A stretch of DNA of 64,000 bases from the NCBI RefSeq assembly GCF_000499845.2, contig NC_023758.2:42143524-42207523 (forward strand), given 5' to 3'. Positions 34,645-48,399 of the stretch are shown here, piece by piece. The translations under genes and the position numbers were made by a program. The stretch comes from Phaseolus vulgaris. Its lineage: Eukaryota; Streptophyta; Magnoliopsida; Fabales; Fabaceae. Each line of letters opens with the position of its first letter. Position 1 is the stretch's first letter. The notes beneath the pieces are model-generated. The model saw nothing but the letters and a program-made list of their open reading frames with translations. It did not search any database and was not told where the DNA came from.

Positions 34645-37600
34645 TCAGGAAGTTGAACTGGCAGATGGTGGGCGCTGCTGAGAAAGAAAAGGTACTTCCA
34701 CCACTGTTCCCTTGATGTTGTCTCCTACAATTACAGTGTCTCCCTCCGAAGCAGCTCGCCTCTTTAAGTAACCTAATCCAAAGTGTTCGGATTGCTTCCT
34801 TCCAGATGTGTAGCTAGTCAACTTTCCAACCTGCATAACTTGAAAAAACCATCAATTCTCTTCCAACCTATTCAAGGAGAAAATCAGTCATCCATTTTAA
34901 CAGAACACAACCCAACGTCACAAGCTCTGACTCAGGGAACCACTATGATCTATTTCGACAAAATGGTTTTCACCACCTACCCCGTCATCTTTAGTTTCCA
35001 ACAGGGATTACTTTGTGGAAATTTCCGGCTTCCTCTTTTAAACAAATACGTGAGGATTCAAGAAAAACATAGTGAATATTTTTTAAAAGAAATTAAATAG
35101 CACCTTTTTCCCATCAACTGTAATACTGCTGCCAGGTTCTGCAGCAGCAGAAAGATTAATTCCCCATAATCTCTGCTTGATTCCATCATATGTAATGAGC
35201 CTAGATATAGTCTCCTGTCCCTTGTAACAACCTGAAAATTTTCATAATCGAAATAACTATCCAGCAAATTTCAAAATTTTATGCATATGGGTAGACCGGT
35301 TACACACCTTTATTTAGAGAAACTGAGCTCCATAGACAGGCCTCGAGGACGTTGAATTCATTCGTAAGCTCCATTCCAGGGGCGGGCCTCCCTAAGAAGT
35401 CAAGTAATGATCAAAACTGGGTAAAAGAATCATAGGGAGTTAAACTAAATACACACAAACAGGGAAAAATGGAAAGAAAAAAACATAAATTACTCATGTT
35501 TCAAATTATTTATTTCAATAATTTTTCCCAGTTTCATTATCAAATAGAAATATGTCATTCAACCCAAAGACAAATATTATACGCTTGCAAATCTTCTATT
35601 ATTTATAAACACAAGCCATTAACTTTTTTTTGGTTTTACATCAATATCTTTCATAGGAAGCAGTTTGGTTGAGACATGATCAAACATAAAATGTGAACAC
35701 ATCTCTCAATAGGGGACTCAAACTGTAGTTCGCTGCATTGTGGGGGATTATCTTCTGTTAGAAAGAGATAATGCATTCCAGAATAGCATGCACCAAAAGT
35801 TTTTCACGTGCTTGAAGCAATTTTTACATACATTGGAAGAATTATGTTGACTAATAGCATTGTTACGAGAATTCAAGTAATGTCATAATTCCTAACTCCA
35901 ACACACTCTGCAACCATGAAGCTTTCGATACTTCAATTTGTTTCATGTATTTATGTCTAAATGAAATACTCTTGGATACTTTATCGATACTCTTTGAAAG
36001 CAGATTTTAAGTTTAACTCAATCTTATAAAACTAACTTACAAAGTAAGGTTTGCATCCCATTATGTTTATATTATATAATTTAGTCATATATCTGATCGA
36101 TGTGAGATTACCAACATACTCTCTCATGCCAAGGACTGGACATCTCAAGTAAAGAATTAGATATTTGTAGGTAGTCTGATAGTGGGTGACAAGATAAGTC
36201 CAACAAATCTTACAAAGATAGATATTCACAAGTCCAAAAAAATAATTATTTATTTTCTTATATAGTCTAGGTCGGTAGCACACCTCTCGATCTTGGAAGT
36301 CCTATTTCCACTACGATTCACCATCGTCATTGAGGTTAGTGGTGGACCATAAAGGTGTGAGTACATTCAATACTATTGACCCTTTGTCTTTGGGTGTTTG
36401 AATGTTTGATTCAGAAGCAACTGATCACACAACTCCTTTTCTTAAGCTCTTCAATTCGTATGTCAAAATTACCAAACAACTAATTACAGTAGCAAATGGT
36501 GATACTGTACCTATATATGTGGATCCAGGAATATAACTTTAGAATCCTCCACTGCATTAAAAGATGTTTCATATGTTCTACAACTAACCAACTGACTTAT
36601 CTATATACAAAACCTTACAAAAGGTTTGAATTGTTCAATAAGTTTTTTCTCTTATTGTGTATTTAAGGACTTTACCATGAGGAAGACGATTTTAATTGCT
36701 AAGCAGCAAAGTTGGTTGTATCTTTTGGAATCCAAGGGCCAAAACAAAACAAAAATCATAAGCCAACAAGTAACATCATAAACATGGACAAATTCCCAAA
36801 TATTACATTATAATAGACTTGGGCATCCCTCCTTTAACCTTATAAAATCTCTATTTCCTTAGTTCACTACAGAGTACGTTAAGTCTTTCAAATGTAATAT
36901 TTGTCAACTGTCAAAGCATCATCGTACATCTTATCCCATCTCTGGTAATAAGAGTAATTTCCCATTTGACTTTATGCACTGTAATGTTTGGGGACCTGTT
37001 TTAGAATCTATTTTTGGAGTAAAATGATTTGTTACTTTAATTGATGATTGTACTTGTGTCACCTGGACATTACAAAAAATAAATTTGAGGTCTTTCAATT
37101 TTGTACTAATTTTTCTGTCGTGCTCAAAAACAATTTCGTAAAAGAATTAAATCTTGTAATGATAGTGCATATGTGAATCAAGAATTCTCCAAATTTGTCT
37201 CATAATGGTATTATTCATGAACTTACATGTTGTAATACTCCACAACAAAATAAAGTTGCAAAAAGAAAGAATCGTCATCTTTTAGCAGTAGCTAGAGCCC
37301 TCATTTTTTAAATATTTGTTCCCAAAACCTATTAAGGAAAAGTTGTGTTAGCTGCTACATAACTCATCAATAGGTTACCCACTTGTATCTTAAATATTGT
37401 TAATCTTATTGAGTTTTTTTTGTCTTTTGTTCCCTCCACTTCCTTAGTGTCAAGTCTACCTTGTTGAGTATTTGAAAAAAAAAATTCTTCACTCTCAATT
37501 TTAATCGCAGTAAATTAGATCCTGGAACTCTTAAATGTGTTTCTACTAATTATCCTCCTAATATAAAAGGGTACAAATGTTATCATCTAAGATTCATTGT

Positions 37601-40600
37601 GTCTATATCAAAATGGACGCAACCTTTTATGAAACAAAATCCTTTTTTGTCAACCCTACACTTCAGGGAGAGAAAACACTTGAAACAAAGGAGCTTTCCT
37701 TTTTGTTCATTATCATATCTATCTTTACAGGATGCTCAAGATCCAAGTGATGAAGTCACTACAAAAATGAGATAAAACCAACCCACAATGAGGAAGAAGA
37801 CATTCTTTGAAAAAAAAAATGTCAAAGAAAACAACCCACTTTGACTCTAAAGCAAAGTTGTCTGACTTTGACGTGAGGAGCCATGAAGGCAACACTGAGG
37901 AGGTAAGTGCTACTGAGGATTTACCCATTGCGTTGAAAAAATGAAAAAGATCGTGTGTTAAATATCTTACTTCTCAATATATTTGCACTAACAATCTCTC
38001 TAATAGACAATAAAGCTTTATTGTTGACATTGATGCCAAAGAAATTCCTACCTCAGTCCAAGTAGCCATGAGAAGTGAATATTGGACTCAAGCCATGAAG
38101 GAAGAGATGTATGCATTAAAAAAAACTAAACATGACACTACAAGAAAATCATTAAATAGAAACCAATTTTAGAAACTAAAAATAATTAGTTGCTATATTG
38201 ACAAAATTAGATACTATTTTAGAGACTAAAAAAATTATTGGTATCTAAATTAGTTTCTATTATTGATAAATAGTTTCTAAATTGGTATCTATTAACTACC
38301 TAGGTTTTAGCTACCAATTATTTAGATTTTAAAGTTGGTATCTAAAACCTTGGTATCTAATTAAATACCAATTTAGAAACTATTTATCAATAATAGAAAC
38401 TAATTTAGATACCAATAATTTTTTTTATTCTCTAAAATACTATCTAACTTTGTCAATATAACAACTAATTATTTTTTGTCTCTAAAATTTGTTTTTATTT
38501 AATGATTTTCTTGTAATGTCAGAGATTGTTGACAAACCGAGATAAAAATGTGGTAGGGTGCAGATGAGTCAGTAGACAAGTATAAAGCTAGATTGGTCGC
38601 AAAGGGGCATACTCAAACTTATCAAATTGAGGGGAAACTTTCTCTACTGTAACAAAAATGTCTTTCTTTTGGAGCTTTAGACAAAGAAGTGTACATGGAT
38701 ATTCCTCCAAGATTTCAAACTCATAATGGAAGAACAAGGTATTCCTCCGAAAAAAAGACCTTATATGGTCTTAAACAATCTCCAAGTGGTTTGGGAGATT
38801 TACAAAAAGCAATGATGTGCTTAGGATATAAGCAATGGTTTGGGAGTTCCCATTGAATAGTATCATAGAATTGAAATTGAAGTCAAGCTTAAGAAAGGGG
38901 CAATTTTTTAGAAAGAAGACACTTTGACCCTGAAGATATATATTGAGCAGACTAAGCAGGTGTTGTTGCTAACAAAAGATCTAGATATGGGTACTATATG
39001 TTTCTTGGAGAACATCTAGTGACCTAGAGAAGCAAAAAAATAGGATAAAGTATGCATAAGCTAAATTGAGTCATTGCTCAAGGTGTATGTAAAGGACTCT
39101 AGATGAAGACCATACTTGATGACTTTAAAATAAAGGTTGACATCCCTATGCAATTGTACTTTGATAACAAGTCAGTCATGAACATTGTCAATGATCCAGT
39201 CCAACATAATAAGACCAAACATATTGAAATTGACAGCCACTTCATCAAAGACAATCTTGACAAGCATAGTGGTTACAACCTGCAAAACTTCAAATAACAA
39301 ACAACTTCACTAAAGAGCTTCAAGAAAGATTCCAAGATCTTGTAAGCAAGTTGGGAATGATTGATATTCATTAATCATTCTCTAAACCCTAAACCCTAAA
39401 CATCCTTTATAAAATAAAAGCAAACAACCATGAGATACAGAAATATGCACATATCTAAGTAGTTCAGTACCTCGCAAAATCCGTAATTTATTCCATGCAT
39501 TAGAACCCATTGGAATAGCCCCCTGAGCAAGAATAGCTTTCCAAATAGACGGAGCAGTAGCTGGAGACATCAATAATGAAAAACCACCTTCAGAAATGAT
39601 GTTTCCAACCCCAATAGTTATGGGCTGCTTATCAACCTACAATTACAAATATATTTGAGAACTTGTCCACGAGAATAGTAAAACATTACGCAAGTCTTTA
39701 TGCTTTTTAACAATTGGGAAACAAATGGGAAAAAAAGGAATTACTAAGTTTTGGTTTTGCCATTGATTTGAAAGTCAACTACTTTGGAAGTAACATAAAC
39801 TTAACACAAGAAATGCTTGCTACACACTCTTTTCAATACATTCCCTATTACTGGTTGAAATTTAATAAAAACCATGAAAATCGTGTAGGCCCACTATTTA
39901 ATGAACCTCATTCGAGATTTTGTAGTTTATCATATTTTTCAACCAATAAACAGTTTTTTAGCACTCTTCTTTAACACATTCTAAATTTTTTAAGTTATGG
40001 AAATCATGAACAACCACTCTTTTCAATACATTCCCTATTACTGGTTGAAATTTAATAAAAACCATGAAAATCGTGTAGGCCCACTATTTAATGAACCTCA
40101 TTCGAGATTTTGTAGTTTATCATATTTTTCAACCAATAACAGTTTTTTAGCACTCTTCTTTAACACATTCTAAATTTTTTAAGTTATGGAAATCATGAAC
40201 AACCACGAACCATGGGAACTTGTTACCTCTTACGAAGTGGTTTAAACCTAATTCAATCCTACAAAAATGGTTTGTAAGATAAAGATTGTCCTCACTTATA
40301 ATTGTACTTTTGGCACTATATCTTGTTGATATGAGACTAGGGTTTGATATTTATGTGTGGTTTAATAGGAACCAGATAACAGTGGCATAGAAGCCTCAAA
40401 GAATTTGACTATGATAGGCTCTGAATGGCTTTAATACCATCTTAGTAAGGGGGTTTATGTCTAACTAAACCTCACAAAACCGACTTGTAAGGTGAGGATT
40501 GCTCCACTTATATATTATAATTTGGCATTATTCCTAATTTATGTGGGATCTCCAACAATAAGTGTATAACTAGTGAGTGACCCTTTTTATGGATCTATGA

Positions 40601-43600
40601 TAAGCTTTAATACCATCTTATAAAGTGGTTTAGGCCTAACTCAACACTACAAAAACAACTTGTAAGATGAAGATTACTATCATTTATTTATTGTATTTTT
40701 GGCACTATCTCTAGTCAATGTGGGACTAGAGTTTTTCTCATTATTACCAAAAATAAAAGTTGTAATTACAAAAGTCATTATATATACTCACTAGAAATGT
40801 AAACAACCAAAATATGCATTTCTTATACTATGAAAGTTATCTGTGAGAAACAAATAGATGAAGATAAAAACCAGCAAATAAGACTTTTTTTTTTAATTAA
40901 AGGCCCCCACTACCACAAATTATGACGTAGGCTCCATCACTTGGACAGAGCTTAGAGTAGCACCCCTTCTAAGTGCAATGAAGGTCACTTCCCTAGGCCA
41001 TGGACCTTATTGATCATCCATTGACCATGTCCAGGTAAGTATAGCAAATAAGACTTGTTTGATCATTGAAGTTGTTTTGAAAAATAAACAAATGCAGACA
41101 TCATTAAGCATACACAACCAGTATCTCGTACAGAGAAACTAGTGATGAGAAAGACAACTACAAATTAGTGCACATGCTTCACAAAATCAACCTGTTTGAT
41201 CATGCTTACATTAAAATGTTGATGTGTGCCATATGGTTTTCCAACAAGATCACCAAGGTTCAAATTCTCCATCACCTGCTCATTTCATTATATTGAAAAT
41301 TACCAACACTGTCAATCTTGACACTAAATAGGTATTACAATGCACCTTACTTGGCCACTTTTGGGTCCCACCATAGCAAAAAAGCTGGTTTGCTTAGTTA
41401 TGTCTTGAATCTCTACCTTATCAGCAAAAAATATGTACCTTAAAATCATTACATGTAAAAGATTTAGTTCATGTATTTGATAATACTCATTTATGAAAAA
41501 CAACTATGTATTTGTTTTCTCTCTTTATCCTTTTAATTTTACTTATGTTGGTAAATCCTGACAATACAACTAACAAGAAATTACCTACTTGTTCAGCATT
41601 TCCATAATGGTCGTACAGGTCTTTGGAGAAACCACTAATGTTATCGCATTTTTCTATCAAAAAGCAACAAGGGAAAGATGGTAGTCAGCTACATGATAAT
41701 TAAGATAATTGCAGAAAAGATAACCCCAAATAAATTTTCTGAGCATTAGAAGGAAGGATGAAGAAAAGGAAATTACCATGAGCCATGCATGAGCAATATC
41801 TATTGTTCGAGCTGTTGGTGTTACAAAAACAGTGTCACATCCCTGAGGATTGCAGTTAGAGATTCAATTATTTAATCATCTATTTATAAAATGAAGTATA
41901 AAAATAAACTGACTAGAACTTGCAAATAATACATAAATGTAGAAACAAAGCTACTTTCCCCCAACACGTACTTGTCCTTCATGTAGACATTCAAAGTTTG
42001 CAGTGCTCTGATTGTGAAGGAACTTAATGCGATCTTCTCCACTGACTTTGTTTCAAATGAGCCAAAATATTTGCATGTAAAATTAAGAAAACAATAAAAT
42101 ATGTCAATGACTCATCTCTCAATCACCTAAGAGATAAGGTGAAGAATTGTGATTGGTTTAATATCTTTAACACGCCCACACAAGAGCCCCTTGTAGATGT
42201 GTACAGACAAACCCACTCTACCTTGTGCTAAACCTCAACATCTCATGGAGGCCGTGGTATGGTACCCTAAAAGGACCAACTCTCCCAATAGCTGAAGTTA
42301 TAAGGTTAAGCCTCATGATTGATTTTACATCTCACTTAATTAATAACTAACTAAATAATCATCATACCAATCACAAAAGGAAAAATGGAAACATCAAGAC
42401 TCCAGCCAGGTAATTGAAAGCAAGTGATAAAATTGTGGCAATATAAAACTTACGTTTTATTTGAACAAGAATCATTTCAAGAGAACATATGCTCAGTCAA
42501 AACTTCAATCAAATGAGTAGCTACTTGTTTTACTATCTTATAGTTTATAGTAATTGAAGCCATGGCATCCCCCATTAGACATTCTTGAAGAATTTTAATG
42601 ATGGCCATTTGTCTCAAGAAAAGGAGGCTCTTATGGACCTCAACCAAGCTCTCATGTTCCAAGAAGAACTTTGTAGAGACAAGACTAGTATTAAATAAGA
42701 ATTATAACCTAAGACTTCAAAATTGGCACTTCCAATTCTTAAAATTTGAGCATACCCTAATAACAAATCACCAAGCAGAAAACAATGCACTACATTACTT
42801 AGTATAACAAAGAGAAAGAGCAAATATCTCTGAACTAATAGAATATGTAAATATAAAACTTTGGGTAGGTTCTTCCTCGTCAGATGTTTCCCTTCTCCTT
42901 TATAGCTTTTCTAGCTAACCAGTCTGTGCTACAAGAACCACAAAACTTTCAAATTCCAATAGTGTCAGGTATTTGCATTTCCAGAGAAACCTGAATGATA
43001 AAGAAGCTGCAGAACTGAAATGACTCCTGTTGATGCTGGAGTCATTTAATATGCCCCCTGACTTAATGCAGAAGTGCAAACTGTTGACAACACGGGAGAA
43101 CTTTTGTGTAAATCCTACTTTTACTTTATTACCCACAGATATAAGCCCTATGGTCTATGGACATTCAAGGTTCCTCCAAGCTTTAGGATTTGTATGGACT
43201 GAAGAGTCTCAAAAAGGTATTGGGTATTGGTAAGCAGCAAATTAGGAGAGGAAATGGTGCAGTGTAGGTCATGTGTGGGTCTTCTCTGAAAATGTAGCCG
43301 ACCTATTTATTCTAACTTAAAAGACATTTTACAATATAACAATTCACTAAAATTTTTAAAAAAAACTATTTCTACCTTTTCTGTTAGTAATTCCTTTACA
43401 CTTGTTTTTTGTTAGCAGCAGTTTTATTTTATATAATCCCAATATGCCTGAGAAAATGCATTGCCGTTGTGTGGAGAGGCAATGGTGCAGGAAAAGCAAG
43501 TACCTCTTAACCGGCCAAAGTGTGAAAGATCCACAACCTATGCCATTGGATGTCATAAAGAATTAAATTAAGCATACAACTAAATTATACATTATCTAAC

Positions 43601-45356
43601 AACATATTAATATATCTTAATATATCTCTATGACTAATATACATAATTTGGTAAGCATGAAACTACAAGAGTTCAAATTTGTATTAACATTTTAGAAAAC
43701 TTGTTGGTAGCCATATAAGCTAGTTCACCTTTTGTAAAGTTGGAAACTACAAGGTCAGAGATTTAACCAAAATTAGATAAGTGCGCATACGTGTTTACTT
43801 TAGTACTCCCTCTGAAAGAGTATTTACTTGTTTTTTTTTTAAATTATAGACTAAATAATAGAAGTTCTAGAGTAAGTAATAGAAGTTATTAATTAATAAA
43901 AGTTAAAAAAAAACATAAAAATTTACATACTTCGGTATAAAAATTTACTGACTTCAATTTTTCAATCTGTAACTTCTTCTATTACTCAGTTTGTAACATC
44001 TGACATTCAAGTCTTCAATTTCAAAAAGGATAATACTAAGTCAATTTTAGTGCCAACAAAATAAGCCGTAAGGACTACCATATTTTCTTCGCCTACTAGA
44101 TTAAGCATCTCAATTCAAAGAAATAAATAGAGTAAGCATTGATTTTTGTGGTTTATTTTATATTGTTTGTCAAGCAGAGAGAATGAGAAAACACACTAAA
44201 CTACACGCATAAAAAAAATACATACCACAACCCCGTTCTCTACAGCATCCAGTGCTTCATCGTCATTATGAAACGTCTCAATGATCCCTTCCCCAGAAAT
44301 ATCTCTGCCTGCAGTTTTGACATCATCCTGCAATGAGTAAAGATAATAACTCGACAATCAAAAAATGCACTTAGCCCCCTGATTTCTCTACTCTTATTGA
44401 GCAATATCTAAGGGTACTTAAAAAAAACAGAAGATATAATATATTGTTAGTCCTTATACATTACACTAATTTTAAATTTGATTCTGATATGACATAAAAT
44501 GTTGTCCATTGGAGGTACAACACAATCAATTCTATGAACCAAATAGAAAATATAGAGATCAGAAATACTATTATAACATTCGCTGTGACAACTCAATCCC
44601 TGTGTATTGTATACTTCATACTAACTCCATACCAGTCTCACAATATAAAACAGAAGCAAACAACAAGAACAACATTGGAAATTGTAAATATAGAAACTAA
44701 ATTGAAAGTTTTTTCAATTAGGAACCAAAATAAAAAATGTTATGTTTTATTTTTCTAAAAGTTATAAAATCAAGTTCTCTACCGCAATAATTTATCAGTC
44801 TTGAGCAAAACATACAAGTAAATACCAACAAAAGTCACAGTAATGGGTAACTACTATCAACTGATCCAGAAGTTTAAGCCTCTAGGTTTGAAGTAACTAA
44901 AATGTGAAAACATTAAAATTCAAAAAACAAGTTTCCTAGATAGGAATCATCATCTTCAAAATCCAAGTCATTTTCTTTATCATTTCCACTACAATTATAG
45001 CAGAAGATTTATTCCTCTTCCAGAACTTCATCAATCTCTAGTTCTTCTATCGCGCGCCACACCCCGCGATTCCGCGACGTCGCAACTGATAAGCGTGCAA
45101 AGCAAGAAACGAGAAAGAATGCTTAGAAATGTTGGAAAATTACCAGAAAGTCATGATCAATAGGAGGAGGAGAGAGGTCAAAAGGCAAGGAGTGAGCACA
45201 AATCAAAGACATTGACTTCTTCTTGTTCTTGTTCTTCGTGAGACGCAGAGAGCAAAACGCAACGTTTGGGGGGAACAGAGAGAGACGCCATGGTAATGCT
45301 TGGTTTTGAGGAGGGTGGAGCGAAGGTGGTGGTGCCACCGTCACAGTTGTTGTCAT
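34645..45356 (-). CDS. Chloroplast COG0354 (YgfZ/IBA57-like, GcvT-fold) protein, twelve exons
   Basis: The CDS is complement(join) of 45356-45144, 44327-44226, 43537-43504, 42045-41972, 41842-41777, 41653-41589, 41438-41351, 41275-41210, 39636-39471, 35391-35308, 35231-35104 and 34830-34645. All introns are GT-AG and phases close exactly, giving 423 aa. It matches the plant protein annotated as a putative transferase, At1g60990. COG0354 proteins are folate-dependent factors that maintain iron-sulphur enzymes. Visible motifs are VVDLSHFGR, FLHNQSTANFE, GCDTVFVTPTARTIDIAHAW, GAIPMGSNAWNKLRILRG, the family signature KGCYKGQE across exons 10/11, and KLTSY...FGLGYLKR near the end. The first 50-60 residues are Ser/Pro/Lys-rich with few acids, as in a chloroplast transit peptide. 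Intron 9 (4.1 kb) carries a copia relic and introns 8 and 9 carry other repeats, yet no exon is damaged. Confidence 0.93.
35985..36125. repeat. Copy of a legume-type dispersed repeat
   Basis: 'taagtttaactcaatcttat' ... 'acttacaaagtaaggtttgc' ... 'gatcgatgtgagat' parallels the three copies at 40229-40740. It lies in intron 9 of the COG0354 gene. Confidence 0.5.
36340..39375 (+). mobile_element. Ty1/copia relic in intron 9 of the COG0354 gene (antisense to host)
   Basis: The + strand carries ordered pol remnants, all with stops. Protease: FDSEATDHTTPF, in which the active-site Gly is replaced by Glu. GAG-pre-integrase: LGHPSF ... CNICQLSKHHRTSYP. Integrase start: VWGPVLES ... VTLIDDCTCVTW. Reverse transcriptase: AMKEEMYALKK, YKARLVAKGHTQTY, EVYMDIPPRF, LYGLKQSP. 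RNase H: YFDNKSVMNIVNDPVQHNKT and KHIEIDSHFIKDNL. No flanking LTRs were identified. A CACTA-ended element interrupts reverse transcriptase (38136-38518). The host gene runs on the minus strand, so the element is antisense and spliced out. Confidence 0.88.
38136..38518. mobile_element. 383-bp inverted-repeat element with CACTA tips, nested in copia
   Basis: It begins CACTACAAGAAAATCATT and ends with the near-perfect complement (AATGATTTTCTTGTAATG). Each arm runs about 190 bp to the middle, so the whole element is an imperfect palindrome. Flanking triplets are tga and tca, one mismatch from the 3-bp duplication expected for CACTA elements. The copia reading resumes after it with EIVDKPRDKNVVG, which shows it is an insertion. 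Central motifs such as 'aatttagaaactatttatca' recur elsewhere in the window. Confidence 0.85.
39382..39401. repeat. Short telomere-like tract
   Basis: Two and a half copies of the plant telomere unit CCCTAAA occur at the downstream end of the copia relic, 70 bp from exon 9 of the COG0354 gene. It is too short to be an interstitial telomere; a telobox or chance is possible. Confidence 0.5.
39825..40203. repeat. Recent 190-bp tandem duplication in intron 8
   Basis: Units at 39825-40014 and 40015-40203 are identical by eye except for one A lost in 'caaccaataaacag'. They lie between exons 9 and 8 of the COG0354 gene. The near identity marks a very recent event. Confidence 0.95.
40229..40740. repeat. 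Three diverged head-to-tail copies of a legume-type repeat
   Basis: Each copy follows the plan 'tggtttaggcctaactcaa' ... 'caaaaaccacttgtaag(g/a)tgaggatt' ... 'ggcactatctctag...gatgtgggact', starting near 40229, 40441 and 40610. 'aataccatctta' precedes the second and third. A similar unit lies at 35985. The plan recalls LTR or TRIM-like repeats of phaseoloid legumes. Confidence 0.6.
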
Positions 45357-48157
45357 TTGGGATTAGATAATTGAAAAGACAATAAACTCTTTCAAGTTTC
45401 AAACGTGAGAAGGGTTGGTTTATAGCATCCAATTTTTATATTTTTTGCTACTTTGGGATAGAGCATGGAAAAAAATAAAACACAAGAATAAGAGATAACT
45501 TAAATAAATAGATAAAAATATCTAACAAAAAAGTAGAATGATGGTTATTTTATTTGATATTATTTACTACTTTTGATATTATATTTTAGTTATTTAATAT
45601 TGTAATGAAAAAACAACTCTCATCACTTATCAATTATGGATCTATGAATTATACAGACAATATCATTTAATAAATTTTGTGTGTGTTTTTTTTATTAAAT
45701 AATTTTATCCTTTAATGAATTAAAGATTTTTTATTTATTTATTTAACAAAATAAATAATCAAATAATTTTTCTTTATTTTAAAATAATTAAATAAATTTT
45801 TAAAATAACGGATACATAATTTTTTAATATTAATTTTACAAAATTATATATATTAAATTATTTTATTTTATTATTTTAGTTCATTATTCATAAAAAATAA
45901 AATTCTATATATGTAATAAAAATATGAATACACATAAACAAAAACTAGTTTTATATAAAAAAAAATACTTAAAAATATTTATTATTTTAATAATAAACAT
46001 AATCATTTATACATATACACAAAAACAACTCTTTCCCCAGATTGTATAGATGGATTTGTAGGAGAGGCTTGTTTTCGTGCACCTGCAAATGTGAGAATGA
46101 ACAAGATAAAAGCTAGTTGCATATTTTACTTACATTATTCCATCTTTGTGCACTAGTTCACATCATTGAATGCAAACCAATAGAGTCATTGGATGTTGAC
46201 ATTAAAAATCCATGAATTTATGTTTTTCCTTTGGACATTGCTTCCTTCTTCCTAGCTTACTTACTCAGAGTATGCTCACTTCCTTTTCTTGCTTTGAGAT
46301 TTGTTGTTTTCTTTCTTGATGGTGTTTCATGATGGTTTGGTTGGACTAAGAATGCGTTTTTTTTAAGAAATCAATTATGTTCACATATAATTTTAACACT
46401 AAAAACAAATAAGTTCACATATTCCTTTTAATTGTCAACATGCTTTTATATAGACATGGTCGAAATGTGTTTTGATTTATGATTGCATGGTTGACATGTG
46501 TAAAGGATATATGGATTGAAGCATAATCAATTAGGTTGAGGTTAGTAATCAATTATGGTTGTGTTTTTTTACAATGTTGTCGTTGTATATTCAACTACCA
46601 TGACTTTTATCAATAATGTCTTTTATATTTTAAAATTTAGTAGTGGTGTCTTTTTCTATGAAAAGTAAAACTCGTGTAAGATCTTATGAAATTCCTCGTA
46701 TTAAGCTACTGGTAGTTGATGAGGTTTTAAATCAATCATGATTATTTAGTAAGCATGGTCAAATTATTGAATATGTTAAGGGTTTACACATGGATAGTTC
46801 TTCCTTTAAAATTAATGGATTTTTCATACTTCGATCATTTATATACATATTGTCATCATTATGTAATATTTTAAGAGTTAAAATGTTTTGTCTCTCAGTC
46901 AACTCCTTATTATGAAAGATATTTTTTTCCACAAATTTAAAAGTGATGAAAGTTGGTCATTTGTATAGTGAGGTTAACAAGAGAAAGATCAAAAGCAAAA
47001 TTGCAAAATGATTTATTATGGCTAATATGATGTATCAAGAAAAAAGTTATCATTTCCAAACATTCTTGAAGAGATGCATTACGATCGTGACGTGACATTC
47101 AGTTTCATGAGGAGACTAGAGATGCAAGGTTGAAATGTCATAGATGTACATGGTTTGAATATTAATGATGGATGATTGCATTACTTGTATGTGCATATTT
47201 TAAGTCTCCGAGCCAATAATTTTGCATAGTTATTGAATAGATGTATGTAATTTGAATATTAATGACAAATCGTTACAATACTTCTATGTGCATATCTTGA
47301 GTCTTCAAGCAACAAATTTTACATAGTTATTGCATGAAGATATTTTCATATTAAGGACTATAAAAATACATTTTGATTAATTAGTCTTATCATATTATGA
47401 AATACATGATAAAAAGCAAGAACAATGAATTGTCTCCTTCATACGACATTCTTATTTAGGATGTTGGTAGATCGACCAAGATCATAAACAATATATTTAC
47501 AATCAAGACCCACCGAATATTGATTATGAAATTCAAGTAGTGTTAAAGAGTTGTAGGAAAGATTAAACAATTTAATCATAAACAAAATATTTTGACACAA
47601 TACAACAAATAATTGATAGTCTATAATAAAGATTTAATCATGACTCCTATTTTTTATATAAAAGCTTTCATATGACTCCTTTTAATAAGGGAATATGTTA
47701 TTTTTGTTTTTTTACTTTTTTTATTTTAATGATTATAATTTAACTCTTGTTTGTATGTTATATTCTTATAACTTTATATTTTAAATTATAATTATGTAGT
47801 TAAATGTGACACTTATTTAAATTTATTATTTGAAATTTAATTTTTGTTATCCATTATTTTACAGATTTTGTATTATAATCTTATGTTATTTTCAATTTAA
47901 CTTTTAAAAGTATATTTTTACAACGATTACTTAGATATAAAATTTTTCTCAATATTAAGTTTAAATTTATTTTTAACGCAAAAGCAATATAGTTATTTTA
48001 CATATTAATCTATTAAAAAACAACTTTAATTGATCAATCAAACTAATTACAAAGTTTTCACTTATTTATCTTTAATTTTTAAATTGTTCTCCTTTAATTC
48101 ACACATGAATCTCTTTTCTCCATCCCTCAAATCCAGTTCCAAATCTACATACTAATA
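45357..48157. other. AT-rich intergenic region upstream of the COG0354 gene
   Basis: The bases just above 45356 are probably leader and promoter of the minus-strand COG0354 gene. The rest carries no recognised gene. A weak tandem repeat lies at 47154-47340. Confidence 0.45.
47154..47340. repeat. Diverged tandem duplication, 97-bp period
   Basis: Both copies contain 'tttgaatattaatga', 'tatgtgcatat' and 'catagttattg'. The first starts at 47154 and the second at 47251. Confidence 0.7.
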
Positions 48158-48399
48158 TTAGGGTGGTCATGGAATGGATTTTTCAAAATCCAATCTAGAT
48201 CCAAATCTAAATAAATGGATTGGATTTAAAATTCATATCCATTTTAACTAGATCAAATTTAAATGGATTTTTTTAAATTCATTTAAAATGGATTAAATCT
48301 AGATTCAATCCATTATGTTAATTAGATTAAATTCACTTTGTCAATTACATGAAATCCATTTTGATATGGACACAGACTAACTTGGTTCGAATCGGGCCT

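Noticed and set aside
42477..43233. Small open frames on both strands of intron 3 of the COG0354 gene
   Set aside because: They are mutually overlapping short frames without domain similarity. The flanking exons join in phase without them.
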